64,000 nt of DNA from NCBI GenBank assembly GCA_050250735.1, contig JBFWOC010000003.1, positions 445,091 through 509,090 of the forward strand. Reading direction: 5' to 3'. Below are positions 44,280-51,307 of this stretch, in pieces. The DNA comes from Vitreimonas sp050250735 (GTDB taxonomy: Bacteria; Pseudomonadota; Alphaproteobacteria; Caulobacterales; Aquidulcibacteraceae). The translations under genes and the position numbers were made by a program. Each line of letters begins with the position of its first letter. Position 1 is the stretch's first letter. The notes beneath the pieces are model-generated. The model ran no database searches and was not told where the DNA came from. It saw only the letters and a program-made list of their open reading frames with translations.

Positions 44280-44690
44280 CTATTCGTTGCGATAGAGCTT
44301 GCTCAGCGCCGCGCCGCCGATCAGCGCGCCTTCGCCGGCAAGGGCGTAACCGCCGACGACCGCCCGGCAATGGGCGCGGCCGTATGATGCAGCAGCCCCG
44401 CCCCGCGGCGGCCGTTGCGGCGCAACCCAAATCTCGGGGGCGCGGCGCGCGACGAGGACGGAGCCGACGAACAATTCGTCGCCAACGGCGCGGAAGCTTA
44501 CGCCCACTTCGCGGACATCGAAAAAGCACGGGCGGCTGGAGGGCCAATCGGCGCCCTTAAACCACGCCAGCAGCAATCTTTGCGCCTCCTTCACCGAGAT
44601 GCGCGGGGGAGGCCGGCGTGAAGGGCGAGTTACGGCGCCTTGCAGCGGCGTTCGGGGGGTGGCTTGGGTCTGGGTATCAAAAGGCGGCAT
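44280..44690 (-). CDS. hypothetical protein, third gene of the HNH operon
   Basis: 136 residues. ISVKEAQRLLLAWFKGADWP then CFFDVREVGVSFRAVGDELFVGSVLVARR (about 31-80) reads like a folded alpha-beta domain; the N-terminal 30 residues are Pro/Arg-rich. No family recognised. The ATG shares one base with the stop of the 55-residue ORF upstream (TGATG), which supports it being translated. Confidence 0.55.
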   Translation of the reverse strand: MPPFDTQTQATPRTPLQGAVTRPSRRPPPRISVKEAQRLLLAWFKGADWPSSRPCFFDVREVGVSFRAVGDELFVGSVLVARRAPEIWVAPQRPPRGGAAASYGRAHCRAVVGGYALAGEGALIGGAALSKLYRNE

Positions 44691-44857
44691 CAGCGAAAAA
44701 TTGCTCCGTAAGGGCGAGGTGTCTCGAGTGAAAGAGGGCCGGGAGAATCGCCATGTACGCGGTGAACGCGCTCAGCGATGGCGTCGAGTTGCTGCACGAT
44801 GAAATCGCGCGCAGCTTCCCTGTTCGCGCCTTCCGGCACGTCAAAAATAAACAGCAT
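44690..44857 (-). CDS. 55-residue hypothetical protein, second gene of the HNH operon
   Basis: MLFIFDVPEGANREAARDFI, then QQLDAIAERVHRVHGDSPGP and a short tail ending AIFR. It begins 18 bp after the HNH gene's stop with CGGAGCAACC upstream as ribosome-binding site, and its TGA overlaps the next ATG. Short, but position, start site and overlap make it a credible gene. Confidence 0.55.
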   Translation of the reverse strand: MLFIFDVPEGANREAARDFIVQQLDAIAERVHRVHGDSPGPLSLETPRPYGAIFR

Positions 44858-44875
44858 GTGGGTTGCTCCGTTTGG

Positions 44876-45379
44876 TTAGGTCAGTCTGCTGTACGCCTCA
44901 CGGATGAGATCGAGGTCGTAGTGCAAGCGCATCATCTTGGCGTAATCCTGAAACGCTTCGGGCGTTGGCGGTCGGGGGTCGAGGCTAGCCAAAGTGCAAG
45001 TGAGTTCTTCAAGATGATCGACGTGCTTTTCCAGATAGTGCGCGAGCCGGGCCGGTAGCGGCATCACCCAGCCGTAGCGGTTTTGGTTGTACGGGAAGGG
45101 TTCATGGTGAGCCGGGTTCACACACTGACGGTTTGCGCATTGGCGGCGCATCACCCAGGCGTGGTGCAGTTTGCCGGTCGCGAGTTCGGTGAGCGTGCGA
45201 ACGACGGGCGTGGGCGGACCGTCGATGCGGATCATCTGATGCTTGGCGCCTTGCCATTCCCAGCAGGGCTTGGAGAGGTCGCAAACGATGGGCGCTTTGG
45301 CGTTGATGAAGGCGTCGAGATCGACGCCAGGCAGCTTCGAAGCGATGCGTTTGAGGAGTGGGGTTCGGGGTCGCGCCAT
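44876..45379 (-). CDS. HNH-type endonuclease-like protein
   Basis: 167 residues. CWEWQGAKHQMIRIDG near residues 39-54, then LHHAWVMRRQCANRQCVNPAHHEPFP (about 85-110), gives the cysteine pairs and the N-x-x-H of zinc-containing HNH domains, resembling phage-type HNH_3 nucleases. The C-terminal part (ARLAHYLEKHVDHLEELTCT) is helical. First gene of a three-gene minus-strand set. The five-palindrome cluster lies 47-280 bp upstream of its start, so it may be controlled by whatever binds there. Confidence 0.65.
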   Translation of the reverse strand: MARPRTPLLKRIASKLPGVDLDAFINAKAPIVCDLSKPCWEWQGAKHQMIRIDGPPTPVVRTLTELATGKLHHAWVMRRQCANRQCVNPAHHEPFPYNQNRYGWVMPLPARLAHYLEKHVDHLEELTCTLASLDPRPPTPEAFQDYAKMMRLHYDLDLIREAYSRLT

Positions 45380-45425
45380 GCCCTCACCGTGTGGAAATTT
45401 CGAAATGCCGAGAAGGCCGGAAATC

Positions 45426-45446
45426 CACTAGTCGGGGGGACAAGTG
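45426..45446. promoter_or_regulatory. palindrome 1, CACTAGTC-GGGGG-GACAAGTG
   Basis: 8-bp inverted half-sites (one mismatch) around a 5-G spacer, 47 bp upstream of the HNH gene start. Member of the six-copy family. Confidence 0.7.
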
Positions 45447-45453
45447 CGGGGAG

Positions 45454-45480
45454 TTTCATTAGTCGGGGGGACTAATGAAA
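45454..45480. promoter_or_regulatory. palindrome 2, TTTCATTAGTC-GGGGG-GACTAATGAAA
   Basis: A perfect 11-bp inverted repeat with the same 5-G spacer as palindromes 1 and 3; half-site CATTAGTC/GACTAATG. Confidence 0.75.
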
Positions 45481-45537
45481 ACTGTGATGTCAGAGGGGTC
45501 TCGACTGCAATTTACGGTGGCCGATTGCCACCATGGC

Positions 45538-45558
45538 CATTTGTCGGGGGGACAAGTG
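45538..45558. promoter_or_regulatory. palindrome 3, CATTTGTC-GGGGG-GACAAGTG
   Basis: Third copy with the 5-G spacer; one mismatch between half-sites. Confidence 0.7.
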
Positions 45559-45596
45559 AGACGTGGCCGGGGTTGGGAGTGGGGCCGAGGAATTTG

Positions 45597-45616
45597 CACT
45601 AGTCTATAGACAAGTG
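45597..45616. promoter_or_regulatory. palindrome 4, CACTAGTC-TATA-GACAAGTG
   Basis: Same half-sites but a 4-bp TATA spacer, as in the copies at 45640-45659 (TGTA) and 24010-24029 (TCTA). Confidence 0.7.
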
Positions 45617-45622
45617 GCAAGT

Positions 45623-45631
45623 TTATCCACA
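45623..45631 (+). promoter_or_regulatory. DnaA box TTATCCACA
   Basis: A perfect match to the consensus DnaA box, lying between palindromes 4 and 5 and 33 bp before the inverted-repeat-flanked AT-rich segment. Confidence 0.65.
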
Positions 45632-45639
45632 GAAACGCT

Positions 45640-45659
45640 CACTTGTCTGTAGACTAGAG
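45640..45659. promoter_or_regulatory. palindrome 5, CACTTGTC-TGTA-GACTAGAG
   Basis: Degenerate copy with the 4-bp spacer, adjoining the AT-rich segment. Confidence 0.6.
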
Positions 45660-45663
45660 AGGG

Positions 45664-45783
45664 GTTTTGTAGAGGCTTGGGTGTCCAACTCCAATATATA
45701 TATACTGTTTTTTTTAGTGTGTTCACTAATTTTTTTTTCAGAACAATAAATTTCTCAATAGAGAGTATAAGCCTCTACAAAAC
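45664..45783. other. AT-rich segment bounded by a 15-bp inverted repeat; possible origin-like or recombination site
   Basis: GTTTTGTAGAGGCTT (45664-45678) is perfectly inverted as AAGCCTCTACAAAAC (45769-45783). The 90 bp between are strikingly AT-rich for this GC-rich region (runs of alternating AT, T8 and T9). A DnaA box and a series of palindromes lie immediately to the left. Together these resemble the parts of a plasmid-type origin: repeated binding sites, a DnaA box and an unwinding element. No recognisable Rep gene is adjacent. Confidence 0.55.
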
Positions 45784-45917
45784 TACTTGCCAGTTTTTGC
45801 TCTCCGACCTCGAATACCTGAACACCCCGCCAATGGTCCATTACGGCCCGTACAGCGGTTTTCTCGGGTTTCCGCTACCCAAGTGGCCAAAACCCCGAAA
45901 CGCCGTCCAGCGTCCGT

Positions 45918-46310
45918 TTAAACGCGTTTACGGGCATGGTGACGGACTACCGTCACATTCGGGCCGAAAAGATACTCGGCCACCGGCCAGGCCCCGAACC
46001 GTGTGGCTTGCTCCACGGTGCGGACGCCGTTGACGCGCCAGAACACCCCTGAGCCATCGTTCACACAAATCATGTTCGGGGCCGGGGCCGGTAACTCGCG
46101 CATCCAGGACCGCGAGATCGGATCCCAGACCCGTTGTCGTCGGGTTGCGAGGGCGTTGCCAAGGGGAGGGGCTCGCGGACGAAGGCGACGTTCGGTGCGT
46201 TCGATGTCGCCATGAGCGGACATGCCAAGGCTCAGGCGCGAACACGCATTCGATTCCCGCGCGCCCACGAGGTCGTCGCAGCGAGATTGCGAGGCGAGAT
46301 CGCCCGCCAC
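45918..46310 (-). CDS. hypothetical ORF at the island's right end
   Basis: 130 residues at most; an inner ATG at 46226 gives 102. The C-terminal part (MICVNDGSGVFWRVNGVRTV, then RFGAWPVAEYLFGPNVTVVR) looks like real protein. The N-terminal part is Arg-rich and doubtful. No family recognised. Confidence 0.35.
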   Translation of the reverse strand: MAGDLASQSRCDDLVGARESNACSRLSLGMSAHGDIERTERRLRPRAPPLGNALATRRQRVWDPISRSWMRELPAPAPNMICVNDGSGVFWRVNGVRTVEQATRFGAWPVAEYLFGPNVTVVRHHARKRV

Positions 46311-46314
46311 TTGG

Positions 46315-46335
46315 TTCGAAAAAAAAATTTGAAAC
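46315..46335. repeat. A-tract/T-tract element, copy 1
   Basis: TTCG followed by A9, T3 and GAAAC. A near copy lies at 46816-46840. The surrounding DNA is otherwise GC-rich and without a convincing gene. Confidence 0.45.
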
Positions 46336-47264
46336 TCCGACGGGCCCGCGGTTTTAGCACCCTTCGCGCCTTAATCGGTCTCCTCGCTGCGCACGGGGGG
46401 CGCACTCCTATTTCTCAACGTCGCGTCTACTCGGACAGTGCGTGCTTCCTTCGGGTGTTGTTGTTTCTCATGTACAAGTCGCAGTGAGGTCCAGTGAAGT
46501 CGCCAAACTTCAACATAGTCAATTGCGAACTGCTAACCCGGCACGCAGCCATAGCAGACAAGCTGGGAGCAGCGGCAGCGGATCGCCTGCGCCTTCATCG
46601 GCGGGAAGCACTTCAGCAGTCTTCCCCAGTGTCGCCGCTGGCGGCTCAAGGGCGCGCTTCAGGTTGCGGGGTGGGGCGTCTGGAGAGAGAGCGCCCTATC
46701 TTTCGAATCTGCACACGCCGGTGCAAGCTCAGGCTCGGGCGCTGGGCTCGATGTAGACGCAGCGCGCACTGCTCGAGTTGCTCGGCCGGTTCGAAGCGCA
46801 GTTTCGGCCGGCTCATTCAAAAAAAAAATTTTGAAACGAGTGGCGCGTGCGGATCTCACTCACACTTCCTCAAGCCGCCGCGCCGTTTTCGCCTGACAAG
46901 GGTACCACACTCTTGATTTTCTGCGCCGCCGCCGCCCCCGCGTAGGTCGCGTTTTCGGTCCGGTCAGATTTTGCATTTTTGCGGTACTGGTATTTGGTTC
47001 GCGCCGGCCGCAACAGTTCTCGAAGCGAAGCCATTCGGCGCGCTTATTAAAACAACAAACCGCCGGCGCCACGCTCAGCGGGCCTCTCATACCAGCCGAC
47101 AGGGACGTCTCCCTCACTTGGATCATCATGCCTTGTCGCACCGGCTGTTAGGCTGATCACGATTGCGGCGATAAGGCTGCAATAATGCCGACAAGGAGAG
47201 CCCCGGGCTGGCGCCAGCGGAGCGGTCCTCCTGCTTTCTTCATGCGAGAACAAAGCGCGATTTG
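46336..47264. other. right flank of the island without a convincing gene
   Basis: About 930 bp. Short frames on both strands have no family resemblance or good start sites. The only notable feature inside is the second A-tract/T-tract element at 46816-46840. Confidence 0.4.
46816..46840. repeat. A-tract/T-tract element, copy 2
   Basis: TTC, A10, T4, GAAACGAG, nearly palindromic and about 500 bp from copy 1. Such tracts are intrinsically bent and can act as UP elements or nucleoid-protein sites. Confidence 0.45.
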
Positions 47265-47287
47265 CTTCGGGACTATTCCGGGACTCT
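47265..47287 (+). repeat. 23-bp direct repeat near the right island end (copy 2)
   Basis: Identical to 20638-20660. In this copy its right part forms a hairpin with what follows: CCGGGACT (47278-47285) and AGTCCCGG (47289-47296) around a 3-nt loop. Confidence 0.7.
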
Positions 47288-47333
47288 GAGTCCCGGAGCA
47301 CCCATTTTTTCGCATTTCGTTCCCTTTTTCGCG

Positions 47334-47362
47334 TTGCGGCGAATCCGGAAAAATCCTTTATT
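47334..47362 (+). promoter_or_regulatory. promoter of the tRNA-Leu gene supplied by the island
   Basis: TTGCGG (47334-47339), a 17-bp spacer and TTTATT (47357-47362), ending 8 bp before the tRNA. Because it lies on the island side of attR, the rebuilt tRNA would be expressed from an island-borne promoter. Confidence 0.5.
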
Positions 47363-47370
47363 TCAAAGGC

Positions 47371-47412
47371 GCGAGCGTGGCGAAACCGGTAGACGCAGCG
47401 GACTTAAAATCC
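47371..47412 (+). repeat. attR: 42-bp direct repeat within tRNA-Leu
   Basis: Perfect copy of 20536-20577. The element carried the 5' half of the tRNA, so integration keeps the tRNA intact at this end and leaves the original 5' half as the remnant on the left. Confidence 0.93.
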
Positions 47413-47457
47413 GTTCGCCGAAAGGCGGTGCGGGTTCAACTCCCGCCGCTCGCACCA
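47371..47457 (+). tRNA. tRNA-Leu (anticodon UAA)
   Basis: 87 nt with encoded CCA. Acceptor GCGAGCG (47371-47377) pairs with CGCTCGC (47447-47453). The anticodon loop CTTAAAA holds the UAA anticodon, followed by a long variable arm (CGCCGAAAGGCG) as in class II tRNAs and a T arm GCGGGTTCAACTCCCGC. The first 42 bp duplicate attL, so this is the tRNA gene rebuilt at the island's right junction. Confidence 0.97.
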
Positions 47458-47589
47458 TGCTGACCCGCGCAGCTGCGGCCGGGAACGGTTCCGGCGTCGG
47501 CGCGAAGACAACGGCGCTCTCCTCCTGCGTCGAGTCACGCTAGACCCGGTCGTTGCGGCAAGCCGGCTTGCGCCAATGAGGGAGCGCCC

Positions 47590-48231
47590 GTGATTTCTGC
47601 CCAGCTGCTCCCGGTGTTGCCGCCGGCGCTCGATTACGTCGGCGTGACCGTGTTTGCGCTCACCGGCGCACTGGCGGCGGCGCGAGACCGCCACGACATT
47701 ATCACCTTCTGGTTCTTCGCGGTGGTGACCGGCATTGGCGGGGGGACGCTGCGGGATTTGCTGATCGGCGCGCCGGTGTTCTGGATCGGCGATGCGACTT
47801 ATCTCGGCATCGGGCTGGCCTCGGCGGTCCTCGTCTGGTTTGCAGCGCCGCATATCGAACGGCTGAAGACGCTGATCTGGCTCGACGCCATCGGGCTCGC
47901 AACCTACGCCGTGATCGGCGCGGCCAAAGCGCTGTCACTTGGCATCGATCCGTTCATCGCCGTTGCGATGGGCGTGCTGACCGCAACTTTCGGCGGCGTG
48001 ATCCGTGACGTGCTGGCGGTGCAGCCCTCGGCCCTGCTGAAGCGGGAAATCACGATTTCCGCGGCCTTGCTGGCGGGCGGGGGCTTCGTCGCCCTTGAAG
48101 CCGCGGGCGTGGCCCCGCTCTGGGCTGGCGTCATTGGCGGTTTGGCAGGTTTCGCGCTGCGGGCTGGGGCCATACATTATGGCTGGGCGCTACCCGCCTT
48201 CGGAGAGAAGCGTGGCCAAGGAGAAACTTGA
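47590..48231 (+). CDS. TRIC-family (UPF0126) membrane channel protein
   Basis: 213 residues, about seven membrane helices. Two repeat units each carry the glycine-rich motif of the family: TGIGGGTLRDLL (about 47-58) and FGGVIRDVLAV (about 135-145). Prokaryotic TRIC proteins are trimeric K+-permeable channels in the inner membrane; older names are YicG/UPF0126. Starts with GTG at 47590 and overlaps the next gene by 20 bp. Confidence 0.92.
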   Translation: MISAQLLPVLPPALDYVGVTVFALTGALAAARDRHDIITFWFFAVVTGIGGGTLRDLLIGAPVFWIGDATYLGIGLASAVLVWFAAPHIERLKTLIWLDAIGLATYAVIGAAKALSLGIDPFIAVAMGVLTATFGGVIRDVLAVQPSALLKREITISAALLAGGGFVALEAAGVAPLWAGVIGGLAGFALRAGAIHYGWALPAFGEKRGQGET

Positions 48232-49114
48232 GCTTGTCGAAGTCAGCCCGCGCGACGGGCTGCAGAACGAGCCCGACATCGTCTCGACCGAACACAAGCT
48301 GGCGCTGATCGATCGCATCCTGGCCGCCGGTTTTCGGCGCCTGGAGGCGGGGAGTTTCGTCAATCCCAAGAAAGTGCCGCAAATGGCCGACGGCGATGCC
48401 GTGTTCGCCGGCCTGCCGCACCGCAGCGGTGCGACTTTCATCGCTCTCGCGCTCAATCTGCGCGGCGTCGAGCGGGCGGTGGCGGCGGGGGCCAAGGAGA
48501 TCAACTACGTCTTCTGCGCCTCTGACGGGTTCTCCATCCGCAATAACGGCGGCACCGTGGACGATACTTTCAAGGTGTGGCCCGAGGTCGCCGCTGCAGC
48601 GCAGCGCGGGGGCGCGCGCCTATCGGCGACGATTTCCACCGCGTTCGGCTGCCCATTCGACGGCGAGGTCGCTGTGTCGCGCCTGGTGGCGGTCGCGGAG
48701 CGTTGCGCCTCGCAGAATATCTTCGAGTTGGCGGTTGCGGATACGATCGGTGTCGGTGCGCCGAGCGACGTGCGCGCGCGTGTCCGCGCGGTGAAGGCAT
48801 CGATCCCGTCTGGGATCCAACTGCGCGCGCACTTCCACAATACCCGCAACACCGCACTGGCCAACGCCGTTGCTGCGGTGGAAGAGGGCGTCCGTGTATT
48901 CGACGGCTCGCTCGCGGGCATCGGCGGTTGTCCGTTCGCGCCGGGCGCGGCAGGCAATGTGCCCACCGAAGATCTGCTCTATATGTTCACCCGCATGGGG
49001 TTCGACACCGGCATCGACCTCGACCGCGCGGTGGAAGCGGCTCGGTTCATCGGCGGCATGCTTGGCCGGGGGACGCCCGGCATGGTGAGCCGGGCGCCGA
49101 AATGGCCAGCGTAA
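48212..49114 (+). CDS. hydroxymethylglutaryl-CoA lyase
   Basis: 300 residues from the GTG at 48212, preceded by GGAGAGAAGC; the frame opens further upstream inside the TRIC gene without homology. A TIM-barrel enzyme cleaving HMG-CoA to acetoacetate and acetyl-CoA, the last step of leucine breakdown. VEVSPRDGLQNEPDIV (about 8-23) holds the Arg/Asp of the active site. HFHNTRN supplies metal-binding histidines, and GIGGCPFAPGAAGNVPTED (about 233-251) contains the catalytic-loop Cys. Confidence 0.94.
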   Translation: MAKEKLELVEVSPRDGLQNEPDIVSTEHKLALIDRILAAGFRRLEAGSFVNPKKVPQMADGDAVFAGLPHRSGATFIALALNLRGVERAVAAGAKEINYVFCASDGFSIRNNGGTVDDTFKVWPEVAAAAQRGGARLSATISTAFGCPFDGEVAVSRLVAVAERCASQNIFELAVADTIGVGAPSDVRARVRAVKASIPSGIQLRAHFHNTRNTALANAVAAVEEGVRVFDGSLAGIGGCPFAPGAAGNVPTEDLLYMFTRMGFDTGIDLDRAVEAARFIGGMLGRGTPGMVSRAPKWPA

Positions 49115-49130
49115 CGAAGGCCGGCAAGAC

Positions 49131-49160
49131 AAAACGGCCGCTTCATCGAAGCGGCCGTTC
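49131..49160 (-). terminator. intrinsic terminator of the TorF-like gene
   Basis: AACGGCCGCTTC (49133-49144) and GAAGCGGCCGTT (49148-49159) form a 12-bp perfect stem. Read on the minus strand it ends in TTTTG. It may also stop the convergent lyase transcript. Confidence 0.7.
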
Positions 49161-49179
49161 CAGTTGTTGTCTGTGTTGC

Positions 49180-49890
49180 TCAGAGCGCGCGGCCGATGGT
49201 GACGACGAACGCGGAATCGTAGCTCGACTCGCCGTACGTGTACGCTTCGATGTCGCTGCCCGCGTCGATGTCGGTGTCGTGATAGCGCAGATCGATTTCA
49301 AAGCCATGGAAGGCGTGGGTCGCGCCGATGTTCCAGGTGTTGTAGTCGTCCTCGGTGCCTGGGCCGGCCGGTTCTTCGATATTCTGATTGCCGTAGTGGG
49401 CGTCGACGGCGAACGCATCATTGATCTGATAGGTGCCGTTGATCTCCCAATATAGCGCGTCGCCGGTTTCGCCGAAGTTTTCCGGCGAATAGTAGATTTC
49501 GGCGCCCGCGGTGAACTGGTCGGTGACATCGTGGCTCGCGCCAACTTTCAGTTCGTAATAATCGAACTCGGCGCCGTCATCGTCGGCGCCCGGATAGAAG
49601 TAGCCGACCGCGCCCAAATCCCAGTCGACTGGCCCGGTTGTCGGGGTGAAGCCGGCATAGACATCCATCTCGATGCCTTCGGTGACGTTCGACGCCCAAA
49701 CGCCTGCATACCAGAGTTCCGACTCGTAATCGAAGCCGCCCTGAACCGCGGGGCCGTTGTCCGAAAGCGAAATGCCACGGAAAACATAGTCGCTGGTCAA
49801 TGCAATATTGGCTGAAACCGTGCCCTCGGCGTGTGCGGCGCCGACGCCCGCAGCCGTCGCCAGCACGGCGAGGCTAATGATCTTCTTCAT
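49180..49890 (-). CDS. TorF-family putative outer-membrane porin
   Basis: 236 residues from the ATG at 49890 (MKKIISLAVLATAAGVGAAH, signal peptide ending AHA), with GAAAGAGG 9 bp upstream. The mature protein begins EGTVSANIALTSDYVFRGIS, the hallmark of the TIGR02001/TorF family. It continues as a low-complexity aromatic/acidic beta-barrel (YAGVWASNVTEG, FDYYELKVGASHDV), ending FVVTIGRAL. Predicted small outer-membrane barrel; the substrate is unknown. Confidence 0.9.
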   Translation of the reverse strand: MKKIISLAVLATAAGVGAAHAEGTVSANIALTSDYVFRGISLSDNGPAVQGGFDYESELWYAGVWASNVTEGIEMDVYAGFTPTTGPVDWDLGAVGYFYPGADDDGAEFDYYELKVGASHDVTDQFTAGAEIYYSPENFGETGDALYWEINGTYQINDAFAVDAHYGNQNIEEPAGPGTEDDYNTWNIGATHAFHGFEIDLRYHDTDIDAGSDIEAYTYGESSYDSAFVVTIGRAL

Positions 49891-50094
49891 ATCGCGCATC
49901 CTCTTTCCCCGCGGTTCTCGCCGCGCATCGGCGAGGCTCACGTGTTAACGTGAACGATTGGTTAAACAGACCCAGCGTTGGCGGAGTCGTCGTTGCGAAA
50001 AAGCCCCGATCGTTGTGTCAGCGCCACATGACGATCCGCGCCGCATTATTAGGCGCGAGCACGCCTCAGCGCTGCATGTTTGCGCAGCCCTGCA

Positions 50095-50889
50095 TCAGCG
50101 CTGCGACAGAGACGCGAAGCCGAGATGGAGTCCCGCGTCGACCAACAAAGTTTCGCCGGTGACATGACGCGAGGCGTCGGAAAGGAAGAAAAGGCCAGCG
50201 TCGGCAATGTCTTCGGCGGATGAGGCCGCGTGCAGCGGGGTCATGCGAATTGTGCCTTCGCGCACGCGCGCTGCTGCTTCCGCCCCCAAGCCTTTTTCGT
50301 GCCATGGGGTGTCGATGAAGCCGGGGCAAAGTGCATTGATGCGGATCTTCGGTCCGAGCACGCGCGCCAATGACAAAGTCATCGTGTTGAGCGCGCCCTT
50401 GGACGAAGCGTAGGCTACGGACGAGCCGATGCCGGTGACCCCGGCGATCGAAGAGATCATCAACACGCTGGCGCGTTCGGCTGCTTCCAGCAGCGGCCGT
50501 GCGGCGCGCAGCATCTGAAACGGACCGATCACGTTGACAGCGAAGATGCGCTCGAAATCCCCACGCGACAGCGCATTCAGGTCGGCATGCGCAGGAGCAA
50601 ACTTCGTAACGCCAGCATTGTTGGCGAGCGCGTCAATGCGCCCATAGGGCCGCGCCTTTTCCGCGATGGCGCGGCAGTCAGCGTCTTCGGCTACATCGCC
50701 TTGCGCCAGGATAGGCTCGGCGCCGGCCGCGCGGACGGCCTCGGCGGTTGCTTCCGCTTCCGCCTGGCTGCGGACATAATTGATGATCACGGCCTTCGCG
50801 CCGCGCGTCGCCGCGCCCACGGCAAGCGCGGCGCCCAGGCCAGTCGAAGCGCCCGTAACGAGGACGATCCTGTTCTCGAAATCGCGCAT
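50095..50889 (-). CDS. short-chain dehydrogenase/reductase (FabG-like)
   Basis: 264 residues from the ATG at 50889, with GGAGGCCTCA upstream; earlier in-frame starts lack a site. VLVTGASTGLGAALAVGA (TGxxxGxG) near residue 9, NNAG near 92, ISSIAGVTGIGSSVAYASSKGALNTM (Ser, YxxxK) near 140-170, and PGFIDTPW. A classical NAD(P)-dependent SDR; the substrate cannot be stated. Confidence 0.9.
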   Translation of the reverse strand: MRDFENRIVLVTGASTGLGAALAVGAATRGAKAVIINYVRSQAEAEATAEAVRAAGAEPILAQGDVAEDADCRAIAEKARPYGRIDALANNAGVTKFAPAHADLNALSRGDFERIFAVNVIGPFQMLRAARPLLEAAERASVLMISSIAGVTGIGSSVAYASSKGALNTMTLSLARVLGPKIRINALCPGFIDTPWHEKGLGAEAAARVREGTIRMTPLHAASSAEDIADAGLFFLSDASRHVTGETLLVDAGLHLGFASLSQR

Positions 50890-50908
50890 TGAGGCCTCCA
50901 GCATTTGT

Positions 50909-51307
50909 TCAGATGAGCCGGACATCTGTCTTCGCGAAGTCGGCGCCCTTGAACAAGAGCGGCACGTCCAGGGCTCTAGCAAGCGCATAGGCGAAGCAAT
51001 CGCCGAAGTTCAACCCTGCCGCGTGTCGCCCTTTTCCGTAGCGGCGAAAGCCCTCGCGCGCGAGTTCGGCGATTTCCTCGTCCACAGCGACGACGGCAAC
51101 GCCGACGGACTTCAATTGCTGGATAGCAGTTTGGAACACCATCCTGCCGGCGACGCCGTGACGGCCTTCAAGCACATTCGACGCTTCCACGTAATTCGCT
51201 GCCGAAAGGCAAGCTTGCCCCGCGTCCTTGATGCTGGCCGCGTATGACGGCGCTTCAGGCTCGCCTAAAGCGATTGCGACGATTACCGAGGTGTCGATTG
51301 CGATCAC
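50909..51307 (-). CDS. vapC: VapC-type PIN-domain RNase toxin
   Basis: 132 residues with the PIN acidic residues: MIAIDTSVIVAIALGEPEA (Asp5), a central Glu in NYVEASNVL (about 41), and LNFGDCFAYALARALDVPLLFKGADF (Asp near 102 and 120). The start is a GTG that overlaps the antitoxin stop by 4 bp (GTGA). Expected to cleave tRNA or rRNA when not bound by antitoxin. Confidence 0.92.
   Translation of the reverse strand: MIAIDTSVIVAIALGEPEAPSYAASIKDAGQACLSAANYVEASNVLEGRHGVAGRMVFQTAIQQLKSVGVAVVAVDEEIAELAREGFRRYGKGRHAAGLNFGDCFAYALARALDVPLLFKGADFAKTDVRLI

Noticed and set aside
45426..45558. Possible short CRISPR-like array of G-rich repeats
   Set aside because: Three copies with unequal spacing (about 30 and 84 bp), each internally palindromic, and no cas genes. 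They are better read as operators or iterons.
45677..46033. 118-residue plus-strand frame starting in the AT-rich block
   Set aside because: The translation is Phe/Ile/Tyr-rich only because of the AT-rich DNA and turns Arg/Pro-rich afterwards; no start site.
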